Origin: Pseudonocardia oceani
Lineage (GTDB): Bacteria > Actinomycetota > Actinomycetes > Mycobacteriales > Pseudonocardiaceae
Direction of reading: 5' to 3'
DNA: 64,000 nucleotides
NCBI RefSeq assembly: GCF_019263585.2
Contig: NZ_JADQDF010000001.1
Span: 6,330,501 to 6,394,500 of the forward strand
Of this stretch, positions 1 to 8,458 are shown one piece after another (position 1 is the stretch's first letter; every line of letters starts with the position of its first letter). The position numbers and the translations under genes were made by a program. The notes beneath the pieces are model-generated. The model saw only the letters and a list, made by a program, of their open reading frames with translations, did no database searches and was not told the origin of the DNA.

Positions 1-1383
<1,383 letters not shown>

Positions 1384-1495
1384 GAGGAAGACTCCAGAAA
1401 GGATCCGGGGGCGGGCGGCTGGCAGGCGGCGGGCCCGCTACGCGATCCGGATCACGGCGTCCAGAGTACCGGCCGGGGCACCCCGATTCCCGACG

Positions 1496-1501
1496 TAGGG
1501 T
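1496..1501 (+). promoter_or_regulatory. -10 element of probable leaderless promoter
   Basis: TAGGGT is followed by 6 nt and then the ATG of the SDR gene, so transcription would begin at or next to the start codon. Confidence 0.45.
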
Positions 1502-1507
1502 CGCCGC

Positions 1508-2287
1508 ATGACTGATCTCACCGGCCGCACGGCCCTCGTCACCGGCGCCAGCCGCGGAATCGGCTACGCCATCGCCGCCGAGCTGCTCTCCCGGGGGGCC
1601 TCGGTCACGGTCACCGCCCGCAAGCCCGACGCGCTGGAGGCGGCGGCCGCCTCGCTCGCCGCCGACCACGCGGGCGGCGACACCGGGCGAGTGCTGGCGG
1701 TCGCGGCCAACGCGAGCTCCGAGGAGTCGCGGGAGCAGTCGGTGACCGCGACCGTCGAGCGCTTCGGCAGCCTCGACATCCTGGTCAACAACACCGGCAT
1801 CAACCCCACCTACGGCTTCCTCATGGACACCGACCTCGCCGCGGTGAGCAAGACCTTCGACACCAACGTCGTCGCCGCGCTGGGCTACGTGCAGCTCGCC
1901 TACCGCGCCTGGATGGGCGAGCACGGCGGCAACGTCGTCAACATCGCGTCGGTGGCGGGCCTGCGCTCCACCGGCGTCATCGCGGCCTACGGGGCGTCGA
2001 AGGCGGCGCTGATCCGCCTCACCGAGGAGCTCGCCTGGCAGCTCGGGCCCTCGATCCGCGTCAACGCCGTCGCGCCCGCCGTCGTGAAGACGAAGTTCGC
2101 GACGGCGCTCTACGCCGAGGGCGAGGAGAAGACGGCCGCGGCCTACCCGCTCAAGCGCCTGGGCGAGCCCGAGGACGTCGCGCGGGTCGTCGGCTTCCTG
2201 GTCTCCGACGCCGCGGCCTGGATGACGGGCGAGACCGTGCGCGTCGACGGCGGCGTGCTGTCGACGGGGACGCTGGGCGCGGTCTAG
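1508..2287 (+). CDS. SDR family NAD(P)-dependent oxidoreductase (FabG-like)
   Basis: 259-aa classical short-chain dehydrogenase, a cytoplasmic NAD(P)(H)-dependent ketone/alcohol oxidoreductase. The cofactor motif TGASRGIG is at residues 12-19, the structural NNTG at 94-97 (NNAG in most members), and the catalytic residues are S148, Y161 and K165 (YGASK). The C-terminus carries the usual DGG segment. FabG-type 3-oxoacyl reductases share this layout, but the gene is not in a fatty-acid cluster and the substrate is unknown. It converges with the dGTPase-like gene, the two stops being about 10 nt apart. Confidence 0.88.
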   Translation: MTDLTGRTALVTGASRGIGYAIAAELLSRGASVTVTARKPDALEAAAASLAADHAGGDTGRVLAVAANASSEESREQSVTATVERFGSLDILVNNTGINPTYGFLMDTDLAAVSKTFDTNVVAALGYVQLAYRAWMGEHGGNVVNIASVAGLRSTGVIAAYGASKAALIRLTEELAWQLGPSIRVNAVAPAVVKTKFATALYAEGEEKTAAAYPLKRLGEPEDVARVVGFLVSDAAAWMTGETVRVDGGVLSTGTLGAV

Positions 2288-2298
2288 CCGCGGTCCGG

Positions 2299-3708
2299 CT
2301 ACAGCACCGCGGCGTCGGTCCACAGCCGCCCGCTGCGGCCGGTGAGGACGTCGAGCAGCGCACTGGCCTGGCCGTCGGTGAGGCTCGCGGTGTAGTCGAC
2401 GACCGCCCGCCCGCGGGCCTGGGCGAGCGGGAGTCCCTGGCTGCGGGCCAGCTCGGCGAGGTCGTGCAGCCGCGGGGGCAGGCGCGGGGCGTCGTCGTCG
2501 CTGAGCCAGGACGCGAGCGAGCCGACCAGCGAGCGCAGCACCGTCGCCTGGCCGCGCTGGTGCGACGCGAGATCCGCGCGCTGCAGCACGAACCGCTGGT
2601 GCACGAACTTCAGCACCGCCACCTCGTGCCACTGCGCCACGGCCAGGGCGACCGGCCCGGAGCGCACCGGCGGGTCGTGGTCGACGACCACACCGCCCGC
2701 GAGCCGGGCCGTCCAGCGGGCGGAGAACTCGGCCACCGCGCGCTCCGCGGCCATCGAGCCGTCGAACGCCGTGGCCAGCAGACCGTCGACGAGCTCGTCG
2801 CGGACGCGGTCGACGGCCGCGGTGAACGCGTCGTCGTCGTAGGCCCAGCCGTCCTTGTCCGCCAGGCGCCGGCGCAGCGCCTCCAGGCCGGCGCCGGGCC
2901 CGGCCGTGGCCGCGTTGCGCCGCCACCCGGCGAGCTCGGCGGCGACCCCGGCCTGCTGCAGCACCCCGACGCGGTGGAAGTCCTCCAGGTCGTGGATGGC
3001 GTAGGCGATGTCGTCGGCGGTGTCCATGACCGCGGCCTCGACGGTCTGGCGCCACGGTCCGGTGCCCGGGAAGGCCGCGCGGGCCGAGAGCAGGTCGTCG
3101 ACCTCGGTCTCGTAGCAGGAGAACTTGGCCGACCCGGAGTCCGGCTCGCCGGGCAGCGGACCGCCGCCGCGGGGCGGCAGCGCGGCCCGGCTGGGGTGCG
3201 GGTCGGGGTACCCGCGGCGCGTCCACGGGTACTTGAGGACGGCGGCGCGCACGGCCGCGGTGAGGTCGAGCCCGACGCCGCCGGGCCCGTGCAGGTCGAT
3301 GGTGGTGACGATGCGGAAGCTCTGGGCGTTGCCCTCGAACCCGTCGGGCAGGCCCAGCTCCTCGCGGGCGGTGCGGTCGAGGACCTGCTCGCCGAGGTGG
3401 CCGAACGGCGGGTGCCCGAGGTCGTGGGCGAGCGCGGCGGCCTCGACGACGTCCGGGTCGCACAGGTCGGCTCCCACCCGTTCGCCGACCGCCCGGGCCA
3501 CCTGCGCCACCTGCAGCGAGTGGGTGAGCCGGTTGTGCACCAGCAGCCCCGACCCGACCGGGCTCACCACCTGCGTGACGCCCGCGAGGCGCGCGAAGAA
3601 CGGCGAGGCGACGATCCGGTCGCGGTCGACGCGGAACGGGCTGCGCGCCAGGCCCGCGCCGGACTCGCCCGGCCCGGAGCGCCGGGCGGCCCGCGCGGAG
3701 GTGATCAC
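2299..3708 (-). CDS. dgt: Deoxyguanosinetriphosphate triphosphohydrolase-like protein
   Basis: 469-aa HD-domain phosphohydrolase. Family members hydrolyse dGTP or other dNTPs to deoxynucleoside plus triphosphate and help control dNTP pools. Metal-binding residues are visible: H63 (THSLQ), H95-D96 (AHDLGHPPFGHLGE) and a later DTADDIAYAIHDLEDF segment. The N-terminal motif SPFRVDRDRIVASPFFARL is typical of the family. The length fits the Dgt-like subfamily. GTG start, with a TANNNT element 6 nt upstream. It diverges from the cyclase gene at 3765. Confidence 0.88.
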   Translation of the reverse strand: MITSARAARRSGPGESGAGLARSPFRVDRDRIVASPFFARLAGVTQVVSPVGSGLLVHNRLTHSLQVAQVARAVGERVGADLCDPDVVEAAALAHDLGHPPFGHLGEQVLDRTAREELGLPDGFEGNAQSFRIVTTIDLHGPGGVGLDLTAAVRAAVLKYPWTRRGYPDPHPSRAALPPRGGGPLPGEPDSGSAKFSCYETEVDDLLSARAAFPGTGPWRQTVEAAVMDTADDIAYAIHDLEDFHRVGVLQQAGVAAELAGWRRNAATAGPGAGLEALRRRLADKDGWAYDDDAFTAAVDRVRDELVDGLLATAFDGSMAAERAVAEFSARWTARLAGGVVVDHDPPVRSGPVALAVAQWHEVAVLKFVHQRFVLQRADLASHQRGQATVLRSLVGSLASWLSDDDAPRLPPRLHDLAELARSQGLPLAQARGRAVVDYTASLTDGQASALLDVLTGRSGRLWTDAAVL

Positions 3709-3714
3709 GGCGCC

Positions 3715-3720
3715 ACGCTA
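3715..3720 (-). promoter_or_regulatory. -10 element of probable leaderless promoter
   Basis: On the - strand TAGCGT is followed by 6 nt and the GTG start of the dgt-like gene. Confidence 0.45.
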
Positions 3721-3764
3721 GCGCCGCCGGGCGACCCGGGCGGGCCTGCGGGTACAACTTCGGT

Positions 3765-4994
3765 GTGAGCGCCTCCCCCACCGGCCCCGACGGGCACGGC
3801 CGCGGCGCCGACGACGTGCTGGTGGTCGGCGGCGGCCCCGCGGGGCGCGCGCTCGCCGCGGAGTGCGGGGCCCGGGGGCTGCGCACGACCCTGCTCGACC
3901 CCGCCCCCGCCCGGCCCTGGCCCGCGACCTACGGCGCCTGGGTCGACGAGCTGCCCGACCTGCCGGCCGGCGTCGTCGCCGCGCGGGCCGCGGGGCGGGC
4001 GGTGGCGCTCACCGCGCACCGGCTCGACCGCGAGTACGCCGTGCTCGACGTCCCCGCGCTGCGCGTCCACCTCGACGACGGCATGGACCGCGGCGGGGTG
4101 CGGGTCCGCGCCGGGCGGGCCGTCGGCTCCCCCGCGCCGGGGTCCGTCGCGCTCGCCGACGGCACCGTGCAGCGCGCGCGGCTGGTCGTCGACGCGGGCG
4201 GGCGCGCGCAGCCGCTCGACCCGGGCGCGCCGCGCCGGGTGCCGACCGAGCAGACCGCGTACGGCGTCACGGTCGACGCCGACGTCGCCGCGCCCGTCGT
4301 CGCCGACGGCGAGGCGCTGTTCATGGACTGGCGCCCCGACCACGGCGAGCCCGGTTGGCCGACCTTCCTCTACGCCATCCCGCTCGGCGGGGGGCGCGTG
4401 CTGCTCGAGGAGACCTCGCTGGCGCGACGCCCCGGCCTGCCGCTGCCCGTCCTGCGCCGGCGCCTGCACGCCCGGCTGCGCCGCCACGGCGTCGTCGTGC
4501 CCGGCGACGCCCCGGTGGAGAAGGTGTCGTTCCCGCTCGACCGCCCGCGCCACCGCGCACCGCACGTCCTCGGCTTCGGCGCGGCCGCGCCGCTGGTGCA
4601 CCCGGCCACCGGCTTCAGCCTCGCCTCCGCGCTGGCGCTGGCCCCCGCGGTGGCCCGCGCCGCCGAGTGCGACGACCCGCTCGCCGCCGCCCGCGCCACC
4701 GTCTGGCCGCCCGCCGCCCGGGTGGTGCACCGCGTCCGGGGGGTCGGGCTGGAGGCGCTGCTGCGGATGCCCGCCGAGGAGGTCCCGGGCTTCTTCGAGG
4801 TGTTCTTCGGCCTGCCCGAGCGCCACCGCCGCGCCTACCTCTCCGGGCGCGACGACCTGCGCGGCACGCTCGTGACCATGACCGCGCTGTTCGGCTCGGC
4901 CGACGGGCGGCTGCGGCGCCGGCTCGTCGGACCGGCGCTGCTCCCGCGCCTGCGCGACAACGGCGAGGAGCGGGAGGCTGCCCCGATCGGGTGA
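3765..4994 (+). CDS. Lycopene cyclase-family FAD-dependent protein (CrtY/CrtL type)
   Basis: 409 aa. An N-terminal Rossmann FAD motif, VGGGPAGRAL, is at residues 21-30. It is followed by the lycopene-cyclase hallmarks YGAWVDELPDL, an MDWRPD motif, PTFLYAIPLGGGRVLLEETSLA and a Gly/Pro-rich HPATGFSLASAL. These fit the plant/bacterial beta-cyclase family that converts psi-ends of lycopene to beta-rings. No other carotenoid genes lie nearby, so the pathway partner must be elsewhere. The GTG start is preceded by TACAAC and 6 nt, a poor match to a leaderless promoter. The family call is firm; the exact product (mono- or bicyclic) is not. Confidence 0.8.
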   Translation: MSASPTGPDGHGRGADDVLVVGGGPAGRALAAECGARGLRTTLLDPAPARPWPATYGAWVDELPDLPAGVVAARAAGRAVALTAHRLDREYAVLDVPALRVHLDDGMDRGGVRVRAGRAVGSPAPGSVALADGTVQRARLVVDAGGRAQPLDPGAPRRVPTEQTAYGVTVDADVAAPVVADGEALFMDWRPDHGEPGWPTFLYAIPLGGGRVLLEETSLARRPGLPLPVLRRRLHARLRRHGVVVPGDAPVEKVSFPLDRPRHRAPHVLGFGAAAPLVHPATGFSLASALALAPAVARAAECDDPLAAARATVWPPAARVVHRVRGVGLEALLRMPAEEVPGFFEVFFGLPERHRRAYLSGRDDLRGTLVTMTALFGSADGRLRRRLVGPALLPRLRDNGEEREAAPIG

Positions 4995-5079
4995 TCAGGG
5001 CGGTACGGCAACCCAGGGCAGTGCGGCAACCGGGTGCTACCCCGGGTAACCTCGGCGTCCCCGAGACGGAGGCTCCCCC

Positions 5080-5529
5080 ATGTCCGCGTACCGCACCATC
5101 GTCGTCGGCACCGACGGTTCCGACACCTCGCTCGCCGCCGTCGACCGCGCCGCCGCCGTGGCCGCCGACAGCGCCGCCGAGCTGGTCATCGTCTGCGCGT
5201 ACACCCCCGCGGGCCGCGGCGACACCGCGGGCGCCGAGGACGCGCTGAAGGACGAGGCCTACCTCGTCGTCGGGTGGACGCCGGCCGAGGAGACGTTGCG
5301 CACGGCCGAGGAGCGCGCCGCGAAGGCCGGCGCCGGGAACATCCGCACCGTCGCCGCCGACGGCGACCCCGTCGAGGTGCTGCGCACCGCCGCGCGCGAC
5401 GCCGGCGCCGACCTGCTCGTCGTCGGCAACCGGGGACTCAACACGCTCTCGGGCCGCATCCTCGGCTCGGTGCCCTCGGACGTCGCGCGCCGCTCGGGCG
5501 TCGACGTGCTGATCGTCCACACCACCTGA
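5080..5529 (+). CDS. Universal stress protein (UspA family)
   Basis: 149 aa, a single Usp domain. The first strand VVGTDGSDTSLAAVDRAA and the C-terminal nucleotide loop VVGNRGLNTLSGRILGSV (G-2x-G-9x-G-S type) indicate an ATP-binding Usp. A GGAGG Shine-Dalgarno is at 5068-5072. The adenylate cyclase gene begins 3 nt after its stop, so the two are probably cotranscribed. In actinobacteria Usp proteins can bind ATP or cAMP, which makes the pairing suggestive, but no direct link can be read from the sequence. Confidence 0.9.
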   Translation: MSAYRTIVVGTDGSDTSLAAVDRAAAVAADSAAELVIVCAYTPAGRGDTAGAEDALKDEAYLVVGWTPAEETLRTAEERAAKAGAGNIRTVAADGDPVEVLRTAARDAGADLLVVGNRGLNTLSGRILGSVPSDVARRSGVDVLIVHTT

Positions 5530-5532
5530 CCC

Positions 5533-6585
5533 TTGTCCGCGATCAGGCGCGGGTCCCGGTTCCTCGCCGGCGTCGGCCGACTGTTCTCCGGCGCGGTCGT
5601 CCGGCACGTCGCCGGGGACGGGCCGCTCGACGAGGCCGTCGAGGAGATCGTGCTCGGCGCGCCCCGCCGCTACACCCGCGCCGGGCTGGCCGAGGCCACC
5701 GACCTCGACGTCGACGAGGGCCGCCGGCTCTGGCGCTCGCTCGGGTTCGCCGAGGTCGGCGACGACGAGGTGCTGTTCACCGACCAGGACGTCGCCGCCG
5801 TCCGCCTGATGGCCGGGCTCACCGAGGCGGGCGTGCTGGAACCCGAGGTGCGCGAGGCCGTCGCGCGGGCGGTGGCGCAGTCGATGTCGCGGCTCGCGGA
5901 GTGGCAGGTCGGGATGCTGCGCCGGCTGCTGGAGGGCCACGGGCAGGACCTCACGCCGGTGGAGTCGCTGCAGGTGGCCGCAGCCGTCATCCCCGCGCTG
6001 GAGCAGCTGCAGAGCTACGTCTGGCGCCGCCACCTCGCCGCGACCGTGCACCGCATGCTGGCCACGGCCGCCGGGCCGGGCGACGGCAGCGACACCTGGC
6101 CGCTGGTCGTCGGGTTCGCCGACATGGTCGGCTTCACGCGCACGACCCGGAAGCGCTCGGCCGACGAGCTGTCGGAGATGATCGAGCGGTTCGGCTCGAC
6201 CACCACCGAGGTGATCGCCGACGGCCGCGGGCGCATCGTCAAGACCGTCGGTGACGAGGTGCTGTTCGTCGCCGACGACGCCCCCGCCGCGGCGTCCATC
6301 GCGCTGGGGCTGCAGGAGCGCGTCCGGGCCGAGGACGTCCTGCCCCAGCTGCGGATCGGGCTCGCCGCGGGCCCCGTGCTGACCCGCTACGGCGACGTCT
6401 ACGGCGAGGTCGTCAACATCGCCTCCCGGCTGACGACGCACGCGCGGCCCGACACGGTCCTCGTCGACGACGCCGTGGCCGCCGCCCTGGCCGACGACGG
6501 ACGCTTCCGCGTCCGCGCGCTGCGCCCGGTGTCGGTGCGCGGCTACCGGAGCCTGCACCCGTGGCTGCTGGAAGACCGCTCCTGA
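5533..6585 (+). CDS. Class III adenylate cyclase with N-terminal regulatory domain
   Basis: 350 aa from a TTG start just after the usp stop. The C-terminal cyclase homology domain (about residues 190-345) holds the full catalytic set: metal-binding D197 (FADMVGF) and D241 (GDEVLF), substrate-specifying K237 and D288, and transition-state N295 and R299 (VVNIASR). The K/D pair indicates ATP, hence cAMP synthesis. There are no membrane segments. The N-terminal half (about 40-180, with a RLWRSLGF segment) resembles the autoregulatory domain of the pH-sensing Rv1264-type cyclases; that resemblance is from memory. No Shine-Dalgarno is visible, so translation probably depends on coupling to usp. The exact start is uncertain. 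Confidence 0.85.
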   Translation: MSAIRRGSRFLAGVGRLFSGAVVRHVAGDGPLDEAVEEIVLGAPRRYTRAGLAEATDLDVDEGRRLWRSLGFAEVGDDEVLFTDQDVAAVRLMAGLTEAGVLEPEVREAVARAVAQSMSRLAEWQVGMLRRLLEGHGQDLTPVESLQVAAAVIPALEQLQSYVWRRHLAATVHRMLATAAGPGDGSDTWPLVVGFADMVGFTRTTRKRSADELSEMIERFGSTTTEVIADGRGRIVKTVGDEVLFVADDAPAAASIALGLQERVRAEDVLPQLRIGLAAGPVLTRYGDVYGEVVNIASRLTTHARPDTVLVDDAVAAALADDGRFRVRALRPVSVRGYRSLHPWLLEDRS

Positions 6586-6611
6586 CCTGACCGCGCTCTT
6601 GACCTGCAGGC

Positions 6612-6635
6612 GGGTGCAGCGGGCACGCTGCACCC
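6612..6635. promoter_or_regulatory. Perfect inverted repeat abutting the nat start codon
   Basis: GGGTGCAGC, a 6-nt loop (GGGCAC) and GCTGCACCC form a 9-bp perfect palindrome that ends 1 nt before the ATG of nat. A TTGACC (-35-like) sits at 6599-6604. It occupies the place of a ribosome binding site, which is otherwise missing. It could be an operator or an mRNA hairpin hiding the start. Confidence 0.5.
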
Positions 6636-6636
6636 C

Positions 6637-7464
6637 ATGAGCGACCGCTACTTCGCCCGGATCGGCCTCCCCGCCCCGGCCGCCCCCGACCTCGCGGCGC
6701 TGCGCGACGTCGTCGCCGCCCACACGCGGACCATCCCGTTCGAGAACCTCGACCCGCTGACCGGCCGCGACGTCGACATCTCCCCCGACGCCGTCACGGC
6801 CAAGCTCGTCGACGGCGGCCGCGGCGGCTACTGCTTCGAGCACAACACGCTGCTGCGCTCGGTCCTCGACGGGCTCGGCTACCGCGTCACCGGGCTCGCC
6901 GCGCGGGTCGTGTGGGGCGTCCCGCCCGGCGCCGCCCCCACCCCGCTGAGCCACATGCTGCTGCGCGTCGAGCTGCCCGAGGGCCCGCACCTCGTCGACG
7001 TCGGGTTCGGCGGGCAGACCCTCACCGGTGTGCTCGCGCTCGTCCCGGACCTCACGCAGGAGACACCGCACGAACCGTTCCGGGTGCACCTGGACCCGGA
7101 CTCCGACGGGGTGCACGAGATGCAGGCCCGCATCGGCGACGAGTGGCGGCCGATGTACCGGTTCGACCTGCGGCCCGCGCCGGAGATCGACTACGAGGTC
7201 GGCAACTGGTACGTCTCGCGCCACCCCCGCTCCGGCTTCGTCACCGGGCTGCGGGCCGGGCGGGCGGCGCCGGACCGGCGGTTCGCGCTGGGTGGCGTGC
7301 TCGCGGGCGGCGGCGCCGCGCTGTCGGTGCACCACCTCGGCGGGCCGAGCGAGCGCCGGGACCTGGGCTCGGCGGCCGAGCTCCGCGAGGTCCTGGAGCG
7401 CGACCTGCTGATCGACACCTCCGGCCTGCCCGACCTCGACGAGCACCTGGCCCGCTTCTTCTGA
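6637..7464 (+). CDS. nat: Arylamine N-acetyltransferase
   Basis: 275 aa, cytoplasmic, acetyl-CoA:arylamine (and hydrazine) N-acetyltransferase. The catalytic triad is complete: C66 in RGGYCFEHN, H106 in SHMLLRVE and D121 in LVDVGFGG. The N-terminal RYFARIGL and PFENLDPLTGRDVDIS segments are standard. The length matches the family. No Shine-Dalgarno is seen; a perfect palindrome lies directly before the ATG. The gene is followed by the repeat element that leads into the MobA-MoaD gene. Confidence 0.93.
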   Translation: MSDRYFARIGLPAPAAPDLAALRDVVAAHTRTIPFENLDPLTGRDVDISPDAVTAKLVDGGRGGYCFEHNTLLRSVLDGLGYRVTGLAARVVWGVPPGAAPTPLSHMLLRVELPEGPHLVDVGFGGQTLTGVLALVPDLTQETPHEPFRVHLDPDSDGVHEMQARIGDEWRPMYRFDLRPAPEIDYEVGNWYVSRHPRSGFVTGLRAGRAAPDRRFALGGVLAGGGAALSVHHLGGPSERRDLGSAAELREVLERDLLIDTSGLPDLDEHLARFF

Positions 7465-7482
7465 GGCAGCGCCGAACCCGGA

Positions 7483-7574
7483 GCTCGCACACAGCCTGCG
7501 GGGCTCGCACACAGCCTGCGGGGCTCACACACAGGGCCGGACCTGTGTGCCGCCCCCGGGATGTGTGTGCGAGC
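7483..7574. repeat. Solitary nested-palindrome element (TCGCAC/GTGCGA family) with a duplicated left arm
   Basis: A 20-bp unit, GCTCGCACACAGCCTGCGGG, occurs twice in tandem (7483-7502, 7503-7522) and then partially (7523-7536). The outer arm GCTCGCACACA (7503-7513) pairs with TGTGTGCGAGC (7564-7574). The inner arm CACACAGG (7528-7535) pairs with CCTGTGTG (7542-7549). The core 7503-7574 is 72 bp, the same length as the elements at 47954 and 48989. No nuclease gene accompanies this copy. Confidence 0.8.
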
Positions 7575-7578
7575 CGCC

Positions 7579-7584
7579 TACGAT
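7579..7584 (+). promoter_or_regulatory. -10 element of probable leaderless promoter
   Basis: TACGAT is followed by 6 nt and the ATG at 7591. The -35 position falls inside the palindromic repeat. Confidence 0.45.
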
Positions 7585-7590
7585 CCCGGT

Positions 7591-8439
7591 ATGGGCGACG
7601 TCACGGCCGGGGTCGTGCTCTCCGGGGGCCGCTCGTCGCGCATGGGCACGCCGAAGGCGGCGCTCGAGTGGCACGGTTCGACGCTGCTGCACCGCACGGC
7701 GGCGCTGCTCGCCCGCACCGTCGACGGCCCTGTGCTCGTCGTCGCCTCGCCGGGGCAGGAGCTGCCCGCGCTGCCCGCGGGCGTCGAGGTGGTGGAGGAC
7801 CCCGTCGAGGGCGTCGGCCCGATGCAGGGCATCGCCACCGGCCTGACCGCGCTGCGCGACCGGGCGGGCACCGCGTTCGTCTGCTCCACCGACATGCCGT
7901 TCCTGCACCCCGCGTTCGTCGGTGCGGTGCTGCGCGCGGCCGAGCCGGGCGTCGACGTGGCGCTGCCGTTCGCCCGCGGCTTCCGCCAGCCCCTCGCCGC
8001 GGCCTACCGCACCGGGCTCGCGGACCTGATCACCTCGCTCATCGCCCAGGGACGCAGCCGCCCCGGGATGCTCTACGAGCACTGCACCGTCGCCCGCCTC
8101 GACGACGCCGACCTGCTCGCCGACCCCGCCGTCGCCCGGCTCGACCCGGACCTCGACTCGGTGCTCAACGTCAACGAGCCCGACGACTACACCGCCGCCC
8201 GGGCCCGACCGCCCGCCGACGTCGTCGTCCAGTGCTTCGGCGCGCTGGCGGGCGGGGGCAGGCGCGGGCAGCGCACCGTCGCCGCGGCCACGCTGGGCGC
8301 CGCCGCGCAGGCGCTCGGGCTGGAGCTCGACCGGCACGTCGTCGCCGCCCTGAACGGCGACCGCATCACCCGCGAACCCCTGCTGCCCCTGGTCGCCGGC
8401 GACTCGGTGGCGTTCCTGTCGGCGGACGCGGGGGGCTGA
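7591..8439 (+). CDS. MobA-MoaD fusion (molybdenum cofactor nucleotidyltransferase plus ubiquitin-like sulfur carrier)
   Basis: 282 aa. Residues 1 to about 195 are a MobA-like nucleotidyltransferase: LSGGRSSRMGTPKAALEW, CSTDMPFL and a terminal LNVNEPDDY. Known MobA attaches GMP to molybdopterin. Residues about 207-282 are a MoaD/ThiS-type beta-grasp domain ending in the free C-terminal Gly-Gly (SADAGG) that is thiocarboxylated when such proteins deliver sulfur. Separate MobA and MoaD proteins are usual, so the fusion is notable. An upstream in-frame ATG at 7561 lies inside the palindromic repeat; 7591 is preferred because LSGGRSSRMG should lie near the N-terminus and a TACGAT hexamer sits 6 nt before it. 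The AOR gene follows after 19 nt. Confidence 0.82.
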   Translation: MGDVTAGVVLSGGRSSRMGTPKAALEWHGSTLLHRTAALLARTVDGPVLVVASPGQELPALPAGVEVVEDPVEGVGPMQGIATGLTALRDRAGTAFVCSTDMPFLHPAFVGAVLRAAEPGVDVALPFARGFRQPLAAAYRTGLADLITSLIAQGRSRPGMLYEHCTVARLDDADLLADPAVARLDPDLDSVLNVNEPDDYTAARARPPADVVVQCFGALAGGGRRGQRTVAAATLGAAAQALGLELDRHVVAALNGDRITREPLLPLVAGDSVAFLSADAGG

Positions 8440-8445
8440 GGCGCG

Positions 8446-8451
8446 TACGGT
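8446..8451 (+). promoter_or_regulatory. -10 element of possible leaderless promoter for AOR
   Basis: TACGGT is followed by 7 nt and the ATG at 8459. It could drive AOR independently of mobA-moaD. Confidence 0.35.
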
Positions 8452-8458
8452 CGCCGGT

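Noticed and set aside
7561..7590. ATG at 7561 as the start of the MobA-MoaD gene
   Set aside because: It lies inside the palindromic repeat and adds ten residues with no family support; the ATG at 7591 has a TACGAT hexamer 6 nt upstream.
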